The notes: generated by a model not told the origin, from the sequence alone. DNA of 64,000 nucleotides from JACIYW01 sp014359745 (GCA_050433985.1 JBNPWE010000007.1:62001-126000), one strand, 5' to 3'. Positions 1-8,758 are shown, numbered from the stretch's first letter. Numbers and translations are program-made.

Positions 1-537
1 CCGCAAAAGAAAAACCCCGATGCCGCGGAACTTCTGCGCGCCAAGATCGGGCGGATACTGGGGGCGATGGTGGCGCTTTTCACGGTGATGAAGGGGCTGC
101 CGCTGGCCTATTCCAAGGACATGCAGGAAGACAAGGAACAGGTGTTCGACGCCGCCGACACGTTGATCCTGTCGCTTGCCGCGATGACGGGAATGGTGGC
201 CGACATGACCGCCAATCGCGATGCGCTGGCGCGGGCGGCGGGATCGGGGTTTTCCACCGCCACCGATCTGGCCGACTGGCTGGTGCGCGCGGCAAACCTG
301 CCGTTCCGCGAGGCGCATCACGCGACCGGCGCGCTGGTCAAGCTGGCCGAAGGGCGCGGCGTGGATCTGCCCGATCTGACCCTGGCCGACATGCAGGCGG
401 TGCACCCGGCGATCACCGAAGATGTGTTCTCTGTGCTGGGGGTGGACAATTCGGTGCGAAGCCGTACCTCCTACGGGGGCACCGCGCCCGATCAGGTGCG
501 CGCACAGGTGGCACGCTGGCGAAAGGTTCAGGGATGA
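1..537 (+). CDS. argH: Argininosuccinate lyase, C-terminal part (cut by window edge)
   Basis: Splits argininosuccinate into arginine and fumarate, the last step of arginine synthesis in the cytosol. The reading frame is open from base 1, and the first residues PQKKNPD are the end of the fumarase/aspartase superfamily signature (usual form GSSxMPxKxN). They are followed by the helical C-terminal part, including KGLPLAYSKDMQEDKE and the terminal SYGGTAP segment typical of ArgH. 178 residues are visible; the N-terminal part lies upstream of the window. The stop codon overlaps the start of the next small gene (ATGA), so translation is probably coupled. Confidence 0.95.
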   Translation, partial: PQKKNPDAAELLRAKIGRILGAMVALFTVMKGLPLAYSKDMQEDKEQVFDAADTLILSLAAMTGMVADMTANRDALARAAGSGFSTATDLADWLVRAANLPFREAHHATGALVKLAEGRGVDLPDLTLADMQAVHPAITEDVFSVLGVDNSVRSRTSYGGTAPDQVRAQVARWRKVQG

Positions 538-689
538 GGGTGGCGGTTTTGATCGGTCTGCTGTCTTGTGTGGCCTGCACATCCGAACCTCGGGCCAATG
601 CCCATGTGCGTGTCACCCCGGACGGGGTGCGCGTGGTGCCGGTACTGTCGGGCGTCCTGAACGGCGTCGGCGTTTCGGTGTCACCATGA
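534..689 (+). CDS. Small putative lipoprotein
   Basis: A 51-residue protein starting inside the argH stop (ATGA overlap) and itself overlapping the next small gene by ATGA. It begins MRVAVLIGLLSCVACTSEP, a short hydrophobic signal with cysteines at positions 12 and 15 that could be lipidated; neither is a perfect lipobox. The mature part (ANAHVRVTPDGVRVVPVL) is short and featureless. Small lipoproteins directly after argH are common in Rhodobacterales, as I recall, and their function is not known to me. It is supported mainly by the coupled overlaps and the signal-like N-terminus. Confidence 0.6.
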   Translation: MRVAVLIGLLSCVACTSEPRANAHVRVTPDGVRVVPVLSGVLNGVGVSVSP

Positions 690-847
690 GGGGGGCGGGT
701 ATGCTGGCGGTGCTGGCGGTGCTGGCAGGCTGCGGGGCCGCTGGTCGGCCGATCGCGCCGGGATCAGGCGATGTCATGCCGGTTGTCCATTCGGCGACCA
801 CTTCGGGCACCACATCAACCACCACTGCGGGGGCCAGAAATGGCTAG
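686..847 (+). CDS. Small putative lipoprotein with Thr/Ser-rich tail
   Basis: A 53-residue protein overlapping the previous stop by ATGA. It starts MRGAGMLAVLAVLAGCGAAG with a good lipobox (LAGC, cysteine 16), so it is probably a lipidated, membrane-anchored peptide. The rest is low complexity, including TTSGTTSTTT. It is second in a tandem of two tiny lipoprotein-like genes between argH and a DUF2834 protein. No function is recognised. The overlaps suggest co-translation with argH. Confidence 0.55.
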   Translation: MRGAGMLAVLAVLAGCGAAGRPIAPGSGDVMPVVHSATTSGTTSTTTAGARNG

Positions 848-865
848 GGCGGTACGGGGCTGGGG

Positions 866-1186
866 GTGCGCATGCGACTGCGGCTGATCTATCTGGCGCT
901 GGCCATCTGGGGGGCAGTCCATCCGATGTACTGGTTTCTGACCCACATGCGCGAAACCGGCACCGGCCTGTCCGGCCTGATCGACGCCTGGTATGTCAAC
1001 GCCTCGACCACCGGCCTGACCTGGGATCTGACCATTGCCGCCGTCGCGCTGACGGTCTGGGTGCTGGCCGAGGTGTCGGTGCGGCGCAACTGGCTGGCGC
1101 TGGTGGCGATTCCTGCGACCTTCGGCATCGGCGTTTCCTGCGGATTGCCGCTATATCTGTATCTGCGGGCGCGTCCCGTTACCTGA
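866..1186 (+). CDS. DUF2834-like small membrane protein
   Basis: 106 residues with three predicted membrane segments: near residues 6-24 (IYLALAIWGAVHPMYWF), 52-69 (LTWDLTIAAVALTVWVLA) and 78-100 (LALVAIPATFGIGVSCGLPLYLY). The pattern, with NASTTGLTWDL and LPLYLYLR, fits the DUF2834 family, which has no assigned biochemical role. The start is GTG at 866 or ATG at 872; a G-rich stretch precedes it. It lies 7 bp before lysA and so is probably co-transcribed with argH and lysA. Confidence 0.7.
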   Translation: MRMRLRLIYLALAIWGAVHPMYWFLTHMRETGTGLSGLIDAWYVNASTTGLTWDLTIAAVALTVWVLAEVSVRRNWLALVAIPATFGIGVSCGLPLYLYLRARPVT

Positions 1187-1193
1187 GGCCGAC

Positions 1194-2459
1194 ATGGATC
1201 ATTTTCTCTATCGAAACGGCATCCTGCATGCCGAAGACGTGGCGCTGACCGATATCGCGGCACGGGTCGGCACGCCGTTCTATTGCTATTCCACCGCCAC
1301 GCTGACCCGGCATTACCGCCTGTTTCAAGAGGCGCTGGCGGGCCTGCCGCACATGATCTGCTTTGCGGTGAAATCCAACAGCAACCTGGCGGTGCTGCGC
1401 ATCCTGGGCGATCTGGGCGCGGGGATGGATGTGGTATCGATCGGGGAATACCTGCGCGCCCGCGCGGCTGGCGTTCCGGGCGAACGTATCGTGTTTTCCG
1501 GCGTCGGCAAGACCCGGCAAGAGATGCGCGCCGCGTTGCAGGGCGGCATCCGGCAATTCAACGTCGAAAGCGAGCCGGAGTTGCGCGCGCTCTCCGAGGT
1601 AGCCGTGTCGCTGGGCTTGACGGCCCCGATCGCGCTGCGCGTCAACCCCGATGTCGACGCCAAGACGCACGAGAAAATCGCCACGGGAAAATCGGAAAAC
1701 AAGTTCGGCATTCCCATATCCCGTGCCCGCGAAATCTACGCCGAGGCAGCGGCGCTGCCCGGTCTTGATGTGGTGGGCATCGATGTGCATATCGGCAGCC
1801 AGTTGACCGATCTGGCCCCGTTCGAGGCGGCCTATCTGAAGGTGGCTGATCTCACCCGGCAACTTCGCGCCGATGGCCACGACATCCGCCGCCTCGATCT
1901 GGGCGGCGGCCTTGGCATCCCTTACGAGCGGTCGAACACCGCGCCGCCCCTGCCGATCGAATATGGCGATGTGATCCGGCGCACCGTGGGCGATCTGGGC
2001 TGCGAGATTGAAATTGAACCGGGCCGCCTGATTTCGGGAAATGCCGGGGTGCTGGTGGCATCCGTCATCTGGGTGAAACAGGGCGAGGGGCGGGATTTTC
2101 TCATTCTGGACGCGGCGATGAACGATCTGGTGCGCCCGTCGATGTATGGCGCCTGGCACGATATCGTGCCGGTGGCCGAACCCGCGCCGGGCGTCGATCA
2201 GCACCCCTATGACGTGGTCGGCCCGGTCTGTGAAACCGGCGACACATTCGCCCGCGCCCGCCCGCTGCCACCACTGGCCGAGGGCGATCTGGTCGCGTTC
2301 CGGTCCGCCGGGGCCTATGGCGCGGTGATGGCGTCGGAATACAACACCCGCCCCCTGATCCCCGAGGTTCTGGTCCATCAGGATCACTTTGCGGTCATAC
2401 GCGCGCGGCCTTCCTTTGACGAAATCCTGAAACGCGATACCATACCATATTGGGTGTAA
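1194..2459 (+). CDS. lysA: Diaminopimelate decarboxylase
   Basis: PLP-dependent fold-III enzyme converting meso-diaminopimelate to L-lysine in the cytosol. 421 residues, the normal length. The PLP lysine is K60 in FAVKSNSNLAVL. The glycine-rich phosphate loop (DLGGGLGI), the EPGRLISGNAG motif and GPVCETGDTF, with the catalytic cysteine that acts across the dimer, are all present. The conserved order argH - small lipoprotein(s) - lysA - TIGR02302 gene is a familiar Rhodobacterales arrangement. It follows the DUF2834 gene by 7 bp. Confidence 0.97.
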   Translation: MDHFLYRNGILHAEDVALTDIAARVGTPFYCYSTATLTRHYRLFQEALAGLPHMICFAVKSNSNLAVLRILGDLGAGMDVVSIGEYLRARAAGVPGERIVFSGVGKTRQEMRAALQGGIRQFNVESEPELRALSEVAVSLGLTAPIALRVNPDVDAKTHEKIATGKSENKFGIPISRAREIYAEAAALPGLDVVGIDVHIGSQLTDLAPFEAAYLKVADLTRQLRADGHDIRRLDLGGGLGIPYERSNTAPPLPIEYGDVIRRTVGDLGCEIEIEPGRLISGNAGVLVASVIWVKQGEGRDFLILDAAMNDLVRPSMYGAWHDIVPVAEPAPGVDQHPYDVVGPVCETGDTFARARPLPPLAEGDLVAFRSAGAYGAVMASEYNTRPLIPEVLVHQDHFAVIRARPSFDEILKRDTIPYWV

Positions 2460-2492
2460 CGCGCACGGCGCCCCAGGGCCCCGGAGGGTGAG

Positions 2493-5087
2493 ATGACGGA
2501 ACCCGACAGATCGGTTGGCAAGGCCGCGTCCGACAAGACCGTGGGAGGCGCGCTTTACGCGCTGCGCCGCACCATCGGGCTGACGCGGGCGGGGCTGGTG
2601 GCCGAACGGGCCGCGCGCGCTTTCTGGCCGCTTTGGTCGTTGGTGCTGCTGGTCGTGGCGCTGCTTGCTTTAGGGGTGCAGGGCGCGTTGACTGGGCCGG
2701 TTCTGGCCGGGCTTGGGGGGCTTGTTGGCGGGCTTGCGGTTGTGGCGCTTTGGTACGGGGTGCGGCGGTTTCGCTGGCCCTCCGTGGCCGAGGCCCGCGA
2801 CCGCCTTGATCATACCCTGCCGGGCCGCCCGATTGCAGCGCTGACCGATCATCAGGTGATCGGCACGGATGATGGCGCCTCAAAGGCCGTGTGGCGCGCG
2901 CATCTTGAACGGATGGCCGCGCGCGCGCGCGCCGCGCGCCCGGTGCGCCCCGACCTGCGGCTGGCATCGCGCGATCGGTTCGCGCTGCGCTATGTCGGGT
3001 TGACGGCGCTGGTGATGGCGCTGCTGTTCGGATCGATCTGGCGGGTAGCATCGGTGCGCGACATGCTGCCGGGGGGGCCTGCGCTGGCCTCTGGCCCCTC
3101 ATGGGAGGGGTGGATCGAACCGCCGCGCCATACCGGTCTGCCCACGCTTTACCTGAACGAAATCAAGGCAGGCACCCTTGCCGTGCCGGTCGGCAGCGCC
3201 GTCACCTTGCGCCTTTACGGCGAGGTTGGCGCGCTAAGCGTCGAAGAAACCGTTTCCGGCCAACCCCTTGCCAACAGCCCCGCCGATGAACCGATGGTGC
3301 GCCAGTTCGATGTGGCAAGGCCGGGGGCCCTGCGTATTACCGGGGCAAACGGGCGCGCATGGCAGGTGGATACCATCCCCGATACCGCCCCCGCCATCAG
3401 CTTCGCGGGGGACATGGTGCGCGAGGCCGGCGGGCGCGCCCGGCAGGATTTCCGCGCCATCGATGATTATGGCGTGACCGGCGTTCAGGCCGAAATCAGC
3501 CTTGATCCGGGCGCCGTCGATCGCCGCCACGGCCTTGCGGCCAATCCAGAGCCGCGCGACCCGATCACTGTCGATCTGCCGCTGCCCGTCGCGGGCGACC
3601 GCAAGGATTTCACGGAATCGCTGATTGATGATTTCTCGCAGCATCCTTGGGCAAACCTGCCGGTGCGGATCACGCTGCGCGCCGTCGATGCGGCGGGGGC
3701 AACCAGCACGGTATCCCGCGCGGGTATCACCCTGCCGGGGCGGCGGTTCTTCGATCCACTCGCCGCCGCGGTGATCGAGATGCGGCGCGATCTGCTCTGG
3801 GCGCGCGCGAACGGGCCGCGCAGCGCGCAAATCCTGCGCGCCGTGACCCATCTGCCCGAGGGATTCGTGCGCGATCACAGCGCCTATCTGCAACTGCGGG
3901 TGGCGATGCGTCGGCTTGATGCCGGGAACGCCGCAAGCGGCGGCCTGAGCGTCGCGGTGCGCGACGAGGTCGCGGCCGCCCTCTGGGACATCGCCCTGCA
4001 AATCGAAGAGGGCGATCTGGCCTCGGCGCTGGAACGGCTGCGTCGCGCCCAGGATCGCCTGTCCGAGGCGATTCGAAACGGTGCTGACAAATCCGAGATC
4101 GCCGAACTGATGCAGGAACTGCGCGAGGCGACGCAGGATTACATCCGCCAGCTTGCCGAAGATGCGGCCCGTAATCCCGACAGGCAGCAGGCCGACAACC
4201 AGAACACCCTGCAACTGTCGCAAGATCAGTTGCAGCAGATGTTGCAACGCCTTCAGGAACTGATGGAACAGGGCCGCACCGCCGAGGCCGCCGAACTTCT
4301 GGAACAATTGCGCCAGTTGATGGAAAACCTGCAGGTCACCCAGGGTCAGGGAGAGGGCCAGCAAGGGCCGGGCGAACAGGCGATGCGCGATCTGGCCGAC
4401 ACGCTGCGTCAGCAGCAGGGCCTGTCGGACGAGGCGTTCCAGAACCTGCAGGACCGCTTTGGTCAGGGCGGCAGCCAACCCGAGGGGCAGCAACCGGGCC
4501 AACAGGGGATGCCCGGCCAGCCCGGCGGACAGGAGCCGGGGCGCTCGGGGGAAGGCCCGCAAGGCACCGCCCCCGGTGGTGAAACCGGCCAAAGCCTTGC
4601 TGAACGCCAGCAGGCGCTGCGCGAACAACTGCGCCGTCAGCAGGAACAGGGCCTGCCCTTTGCCGGAACCCAAGAAGGCGATGCGGTCGAACGCGGCCTG
4701 AACGATGCCGCCCGCGCCATGGACAAGGCCGAACGAGCCCTGCGCGGCCAGAACCTTGCCGAGGCGCTTGATCACCAGTCCCGCGCCATGGAGGCGCTGC
4801 GCGAAAGCCTGCGCAACCTTGGCGAGGCCATGGCCCGGAACCAGCAGCCGGGGCAGGGGCAACAGGGCCAGGCGATGGGCGACGGCGATCCGCGTGGTGA
4901 TCGGGATCCGCTTGGCCGCAGCATCGGCCGCAGCGGGCGCATCGGCACCGATGAGCAGCTTTTGCAGGGCGAAGACGTCTATCGCCGGGCCGAGGAACTG
5001 CTTGACGAGATCCGCCGCCGCTCTGGCGATCAAACCCGCCCCGAGGCCGAGCGCGACTATCTGCGCCGCCTGCTTGACCGGTTCTGA
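2493..5087 (+). CDS. TIGR02302/DUF4175 family membrane protein
   Basis: 864-residue inner-membrane protein of unknown function, conserved in Alphaproteobacteria. The start is backed by a GGAGGGTGAG ribosome binding site. Membrane segments are visible near residues 44-62 and 68-90 and again near 167-183. A periplasmic-looking region follows, then from about residue 510 a long Q/E-rich helical and low-complexity segment (QQGPGEQ, GQQPGQQGMPGQPGGQ) before a charged C-terminus ending YLRRLLDRF. Gene position after lysA and the architecture fit TIGR02302. A role in the cell envelope is only inferred. Confidence 0.88.
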   Translation: MTEPDRSVGKAASDKTVGGALYALRRTIGLTRAGLVAERAARAFWPLWSLVLLVVALLALGVQGALTGPVLAGLGGLVGGLAVVALWYGVRRFRWPSVAEARDRLDHTLPGRPIAALTDHQVIGTDDGASKAVWRAHLERMAARARAARPVRPDLRLASRDRFALRYVGLTALVMALLFGSIWRVASVRDMLPGGPALASGPSWEGWIEPPRHTGLPTLYLNEIKAGTLAVPVGSAVTLRLYGEVGALSVEETVSGQPLANSPADEPMVRQFDVARPGALRITGANGRAWQVDTIPDTAPAISFAGDMVREAGGRARQDFRAIDDYGVTGVQAEISLDPGAVDRRHGLAANPEPRDPITVDLPLPVAGDRKDFTESLIDDFSQHPWANLPVRITLRAVDAAGATSTVSRAGITLPGRRFFDPLAAAVIEMRRDLLWARANGPRSAQILRAVTHLPEGFVRDHSAYLQLRVAMRRLDAGNAASGGLSVAVRDEVAAALWDIALQIEEGDLASALERLRRAQDRLSEAIRNGADKSEIAELMQELREATQDYIRQLAEDAARNPDRQQADNQNTLQLSQDQLQQMLQRLQELMEQGRTAEAAELLEQLRQLMENLQVTQGQGEGQQGPGEQAMRDLADTLRQQQGLSDEAFQNLQDRFGQGGSQPEGQQPGQQGMPGQPGGQEPGRSGEGPQGTAPGGETGQSLAERQQALREQLRRQQEQGLPFAGTQEGDAVERGLNDAARAMDKAERALRGQNLAEALDHQSRAMEALRESLRNLGEAMARNQQPGQGQQGQAMGDGDPRGDRDPLGRSIGRSGRIGTDEQLLQGEDVYRRAEELLDEIRRRSGDQTRPEAERDYLRRLLDRF

Positions 5088-5195
5088 CCTGTAGGGTGCA
5101 TCAACCAACCTCAACGGTCTTTCGTTGTGCAATCGCGCGCCGCATCGCCCCCGCAGGTAACCTTTGCGGTGACGATGCCAGCCTTGGCCGATGCC

Positions 5196-6635
5196 CTATT
5201 CCGGCGCCCAGCCGCTGACGGCCTTGACCTCCAGGAAATCTTCCAACCCCCAGACGCCCCCCTCGCGCCCGTTGCCGGATGCCTTGACACCGCCAAACGG
5301 GCTGCCCGCGCCGCGCGATGTTCCGTTCATCTCGACCATCCCCGACCGCAGCCGCCGCGCCACCCGGTTGCGTTTCGCGCCGTCCTGGCTTTGCACGTAA
5401 TTGGTCAGCCCATAGGGCGTGTCATTGGCGATGCGGATCGCCTCCGCCTCGCCCTCGAAGGGGATGATCGACAGGACGGGGCCAAAGATTTCCTCGCGCG
5501 CGATCGTCATGTCATTGGTGACATCGGCAAACACCGTGGGCCGCACGAACCAGCCCCGGTTCAACCCCTCGGGCCGCCCGACGCCGCCCGCGACCAGCCG
5601 CGCGCCCTCGTCGATGCCCTTCTGGATCAGCCCCTGCACCTTGTCGAACTGCGCGGCGCTGACCACGGGGCCGATGTGGCGGCCATCCTCGGAGGCCGCC
5701 GCCACGCGGGTGTTTTCCGCCACCTCGCGGGCGATTTCCACGGCATCGTCGTAGATCGCGCGCTCCACCAACATCCGCGTCGGGGCGTTGCACGACTGGC
5801 CGGTGTTGTTAAAACAATGGATCGTGCCGCGCTTGACCGCTTTTTCATCAGCATCGGCAAAGACGATGTTGGCCCCCTTGCCGCCCAGTTCCAGATGCAC
5901 GCGCTTGAGCGTGTCGGCGGCGGCCTTGGAAATCGCGATCCCCGCCCGCGTCGAGCCGGTGAACGACACCATGTCAACGTCCGGATGCGCCGACAACTGG
6001 CTGCCCACGCCCGCCCCGTCGCCATTGACCAGGTTGAACACGCCCGCAGGCACGCCCGCCGCCTCCAGTATCTCGGCAAAGATCAACGCCGAGACCGGCG
6101 AGATCTCGGAGGGTTTCAGCACCATCGTGCAACCGGCCAAGAGCGCCGGAATGACCTTGAGCGTGATCTGGTTCATCGGCCAGTTCCACGGCGTGATCAG
6201 CGCGCAAACCCCGACCGGATCCATCAGGATACGGTCATTCGGCGCGTGATCGCCCAGCGGCCGCTCAAATTGGAACCCGCGCGCGGCGGTGATGAAATTG
6301 GCGATGTGCCAGCTTCCCGCCGTCACCTGCGACGACCGGGAATAGGCGATGGGCGCGCCCATCTCGCGGCTCATCGCTTGGGCCAGATCCTCGGCGCGGT
6401 CATTATAGATGGCCAGAATGCGCTCCACCAGCGCCAGCCGCTCGGCCGGGTCGGTCGCGGCCCAGCCGTCGAATGCCGCGCGCGCGGCGGCCACGGCGGC
6501 GTCGGTGTCGGCCTGCCCGCCAAGGGCTACCTCGGTGAACGCCTCTTCGGTGGACGGGTCGAACACCGGCAGGCGGCTTCCCGAGCGCGGGGCGACCCAT
6601 GCGCCATCGATAAAAAATTTCTCTGTATCGGGCAT
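5196..6635 (-). CDS. NAD(P)-dependent aldehyde dehydrogenase
   Basis: 479-residue ALDH-superfamily enzyme oxidising an aldehyde to a carboxylate; the substrate cannot be read from sequence. Catalytic residues are in place: N151 in TPWNWPMN, general base E249 in LELGGKGAN, and nucleophile C282 in NTGQSCNAPTR. The C-terminal ESPFGG-like motif appears as GAGSPFGGVKASGNGREGG. The start has an AAAGGAG ribosome binding site. It diverges from the peroxiredoxin gene across a compact promoter region with a 9-bp inverted repeat, so a dedicated repressor probably controls it. No regulator gene lies next to it. Confidence 0.9.
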   Translation of the reverse strand: MPDTEKFFIDGAWVAPRSGSRLPVFDPSTEEAFTEVALGGQADTDAAVAAARAAFDGWAATDPAERLALVERILAIYNDRAEDLAQAMSREMGAPIAYSRSSQVTAGSWHIANFITAARGFQFERPLGDHAPNDRILMDPVGVCALITPWNWPMNQITLKVIPALLAGCTMVLKPSEISPVSALIFAEILEAAGVPAGVFNLVNGDGAGVGSQLSAHPDVDMVSFTGSTRAGIAISKAAADTLKRVHLELGGKGANIVFADADEKAVKRGTIHCFNNTGQSCNAPTRMLVERAIYDDAVEIAREVAENTRVAAASEDGRHIGPVVSAAQFDKVQGLIQKGIDEGARLVAGGVGRPEGLNRGWFVRPTVFADVTNDMTIAREEIFGPVLSIIPFEGEAEAIRIANDTPYGLTNYVQSQDGAKRNRVARRLRSGMVEMNGTSRGAGSPFGGVKASGNGREGGVWGLEDFLEVKAVSGWAPE

Positions 6636-6652
6636 TTCGCGACTCCTTTGTT

Positions 6653-6676
6653 GCGAAACAGACTACACTGTTTCGC
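6653..6676. promoter_or_regulatory. Inverted repeat, probable operator
   Basis: GCGAAACAG - 6 bp - CTGTTTCGC is a perfect 9-bp inverted repeat lying between the divergent aldehyde dehydrogenase and peroxiredoxin genes. It overlaps the putative -10 box of the dehydrogenase promoter and ends 6 bp before the putative -35 box of the peroxiredoxin promoter. GAAACA...TGTTTC half-sites of this size are typical of TetR-type repressors (family knowledge). Binding is inferred. Confidence 0.55.
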
Positions 6677-6687
6677 GCGGCCTTGAA
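6660..6687 (-). promoter_or_regulatory. Putative promoter of the aldehyde dehydrogenase gene
   Basis: On the minus strand TTCAAG (6687-6682), a 16-bp spacer and TAGTCT (6665-6660) resemble sigma-70 -35/-10 boxes. The -10 lies inside the inverted repeat 6653-6676, as expected for a repressible promoter. The predicted transcript start would be about 15-20 bp upstream of the AAAGGAG site of the gene. Confidence 0.4.
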
Positions 6688-6711
6688 CATCCCCGGCCTG
6701 CCCCATAGTTT
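6683..6711 (+). promoter_or_regulatory. Putative promoter of the peroxiredoxin gene
   Basis: TTGAAC (6683-6688), a 17-bp spacer and TAGTTT (6706-6711) match the sigma-70 pattern, 34 bp before the peroxiredoxin start codon. Its -35 box overlaps the divergent -35 box of the dehydrogenase promoter, so the two promoters may compete. Confidence 0.45.
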
Positions 6712-6744
6712 CACCCCAAACCACCCATACGTCCGGAGAGTGTC

Positions 6745-7398
6745 ATGTCCCTGCGCATCAACGATATTGCCCCCGATTTCACCGCCGATAGCACCGAAGG
6801 CACCATTAATTTCCACGACTGGATCGGCGATGGTTACGCGGTCCTGTTCAGCCACCCCAAGGACTTCACCCCGGTCTGCACCACCGAATTCGGCGCCGTG
6901 GCGCAGTTGGCCAAAGAATTCGAGGATCGCGGGACTAAAGTCATCGGCGTGTCGGTCGATTCTGTCGCCGATCACCTTAAATGGAAATCCGACATCGCCG
7001 CCTTTGCCGATGCGCCTGCCAATTTCCCGATCATTGACGATACGTCGCTCAAGGTGGCCAAGGCCTATGACATGCTGCCCGCCGAAGCCTACCTGCCCGA
7101 TGGCCGCACACCCGCCGACACCGCGACCGTGCGGTCGGTCTTCATCATCGGACCCGACAAGAAGGTGCGCCTGATGATGACCTATCCCATGTCGGTGGGG
7201 CGCAATTTCGCAGAGATCCTGCGTGCGCTCGATGCGGTTCGGGCGACAGACGGCGCGCCAATCGCCACGCCGGCGAACTGGGTTCCCGGGCAGGACGTGA
7301 TCGTGGCGCTTTCCGTCAATGACGCGGATGCAAAGGGCAGGTACGGCGAACTTGACAAGCGGCTGCCCTACCTGCGCTTCGTCAAGGCCCCGAAATAA
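6745..7398 (+). CDS. 1-Cys peroxiredoxin (Prx6 type)
   Basis: Reduces hydrogen peroxide and organic peroxides in the cytosol. 217 residues, the normal Prx6 length. The peroxidatic cysteine is C45 in the motif KDFTPVCTTEF. The segment RSVFIIGPDKKVRLMM and the long C-terminal domain (LPYLRFVKAP) are typical of the Prx6 group, and no resolving cysteine motif is seen. The start is preceded by CCGGAGAG. It is expressed divergently from an aldehyde dehydrogenase and converges with egtB, another oxidative-stress gene. Confidence 0.93.
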   Translation: MSLRINDIAPDFTADSTEGTINFHDWIGDGYAVLFSHPKDFTPVCTTEFGAVAQLAKEFEDRGTKVIGVSVDSVADHLKWKSDIAAFADAPANFPIIDDTSLKVAKAYDMLPAEAYLPDGRTPADTATVRSVFIIGPDKKVRLMMTYPMSVGRNFAEILRALDAVRATDGAPIATPANWVPGQDVIVALSVNDADAKGRYGELDKRLPYLRFVKAPK

Positions 7399-7405
7399 CC
7401 CCGGT

Positions 7406-7439
7406 CCTTCATCTTGGCCTAAATACTCCCGCCGGAGGC
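7406..7439 (-). repeat. Dispersed convergent-gap element, copy 1
   Basis: Read on the minus strand this is GCCTCCGGC, then GGGAGTATTTAGGCCAAGAT and GAAGG. The same core (AGTATTT-nn-gcc-AGAtGaa) occurs at 34521, 42060, 58387 and 58471. This copy lies between the ends of the convergent peroxiredoxin and egtB genes, next to a 12-bp hairpin. The CTCC...GGGAG stem followed by TATTT could act as a short terminator for minus-strand transcripts. Confidence 0.6.
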
Positions 7440-7440
7440 A

Positions 7441-7468
7441 TCCGCCCGCGCCCCAAGGCGCGGGCGGA
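7441..7468. terminator. Bidirectional hairpin between convergent genes
   Basis: TCCGCCCGCGCC - CCAA - GGCGCGGGCGGA is a perfect 12-bp stem with a 4-nt loop, located between the stop codons of the peroxiredoxin gene (+) and egtB (-). It has no clear U-tract, so it is either a GC-rich intrinsic terminator or an RNA-stabilising stem serving both genes. Confidence 0.6.
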
Positions 7469-7474
7469 ATTCGT

Positions 7475-8758
7475 TCATACGTCCCGCGCCAACCGCAGCC
7501 CGCTGAACTGCCAGCGTTTTTCGGGCTGAAAGAAATTGCGATAGGTGGCGCGCATGTGGCCGGGCGGCGTGGCGCATGACCCACCGCGCAAAACATACTG
7601 CCCGTTCATGAACTTGCCGTTGTATTCGCCGACCGCCCCCTCGGCCACCCGAAACCCCGGATAGGGCGCGAATGCGCTTGCCGTCCATTCCCAGACATCG
7701 CCGTAAAGCTGTTGCAACCCCGCGCCCTTTGCCGGGGCAGGGCGCAGGCGGCCCGTGTCGATCATGTTGCCTTCGGCCTTCATATCGCGCGCGGCGAATT
7801 CCCATTCGAACTCGGTGGGCAGGCGCGCGCCTGCAAAACTTGCATAGGCATCGGCCTCGAAATAGCTGATGTGCACGACCGGCGCGGCGGGGTCCACGGG
7901 TTGCGGGCCGCGCAGCGTCATGGTCCACCATTCCCCGTCGCGCCTGTGCCAGTAAAGCGGCGCGTCCCAGCCCTCGGCCTGCGCGCGCGCCCAGCCATCG
8001 GTCAGCCAAAGCGCCACGGTGTCATAGCCGCCCGCCTCGATGAAGGCGATCCATTCGCCATTCGTCACCGGGCGCGTGGCCATCTCGAACGGTGCCAGAT
8101 AGCGTTTGTGGCGCGGCTCTTCGCAGTCAAACGCAAATCCCGCGCCGTCATGGCCGAATTCGGTGAGCCCGCCGTCAAACCCGATCCAGCCCTGCGCGGG
8201 CGGGGCATCGGTCAGCGCCAGCGGCTCTGACGGGCGAAACGCGGGCGCCAGCGGGTTCTGCGCGAAAAGATGCAGGATGTCGGTCAGCAAAAGCTCCTGA
8301 TGCTGTTGCTCATGCGCGCAGCCAAGCGCCAGAAGATCGGCGACCTTGGCGCTGATGTCTTCGTCCAACAGCCGCCCCAGCGCCGCATCGACATGGGCGC
8401 GGTAGGCCAGCACCTCATCCAGCGTCGGGCGGGTGATCATGCCCCGGCGCCCGCGCGGTTGCCGTTTGCCCAGCGCTTCGTAATAGGAATTGAACAGATA
8501 GGGAAACCGGTCGTCGAACCGCCGGTATCCCGGCAGCGCATCCATCAGGATCATGGTTTCGAAAAACCACGTCGTATGCGCCAGATGCCATTTCGCCGGG
8601 CTGGCATCCTCCATCGACTGCACCGTGGCGTCGGCATCCGACAGCCCCCCGGCCAGCCAGAGGCTGCGCGCACGGGTGGCGCGCAGCCGGTCTGTCAGAG
8701 GCGCGTCTTGCGCGCATGGTTCGATGTCGGTTCTGCGGCGGGTTTCCGTTCGGGTCAT
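7475..8758 (-). CDS. egtB: Ergothioneine biosynthesis protein EgtB
   Basis: Iron-dependent sulfoxide synthase coupling hercynine to a thiol donor (cysteine or gamma-glutamyl-cysteine). 427 residues from the ATG at 8758, chosen over an upstream in-frame start because an AGGAG site sits 7-8 bp before it. The N-terminal DinB-like domain carries the iron-binding histidines: H58 and/or H61 in KWHLAHTTWFFE, and H149 and H153 in CAHEQQHQELLL. The C-terminal FGE-sulfatase-like domain ends with RNFFQPEKRWQFSGLRLARD. EgtD, often a neighbour, is not within the window. Confidence 0.93.
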   Translation of the reverse strand: MTRTETRRRTDIEPCAQDAPLTDRLRATRARSLWLAGGLSDADATVQSMEDASPAKWHLAHTTWFFETMILMDALPGYRRFDDRFPYLFNSYYEALGKRQPRGRRGMITRPTLDEVLAYRAHVDAALGRLLDEDISAKVADLLALGCAHEQQHQELLLTDILHLFAQNPLAPAFRPSEPLALTDAPPAQGWIGFDGGLTEFGHDGAGFAFDCEEPRHKRYLAPFEMATRPVTNGEWIAFIEAGGYDTVALWLTDGWARAQAEGWDAPLYWHRRDGEWWTMTLRGPQPVDPAAPVVHISYFEADAYASFAGARLPTEFEWEFAARDMKAEGNMIDTGRLRPAPAKGAGLQQLYGDVWEWTASAFAPYPGFRVAEGAVGEYNGKFMNGQYVLRGGSCATPPGHMRATYRNFFQPEKRWQFSGLRLARDV

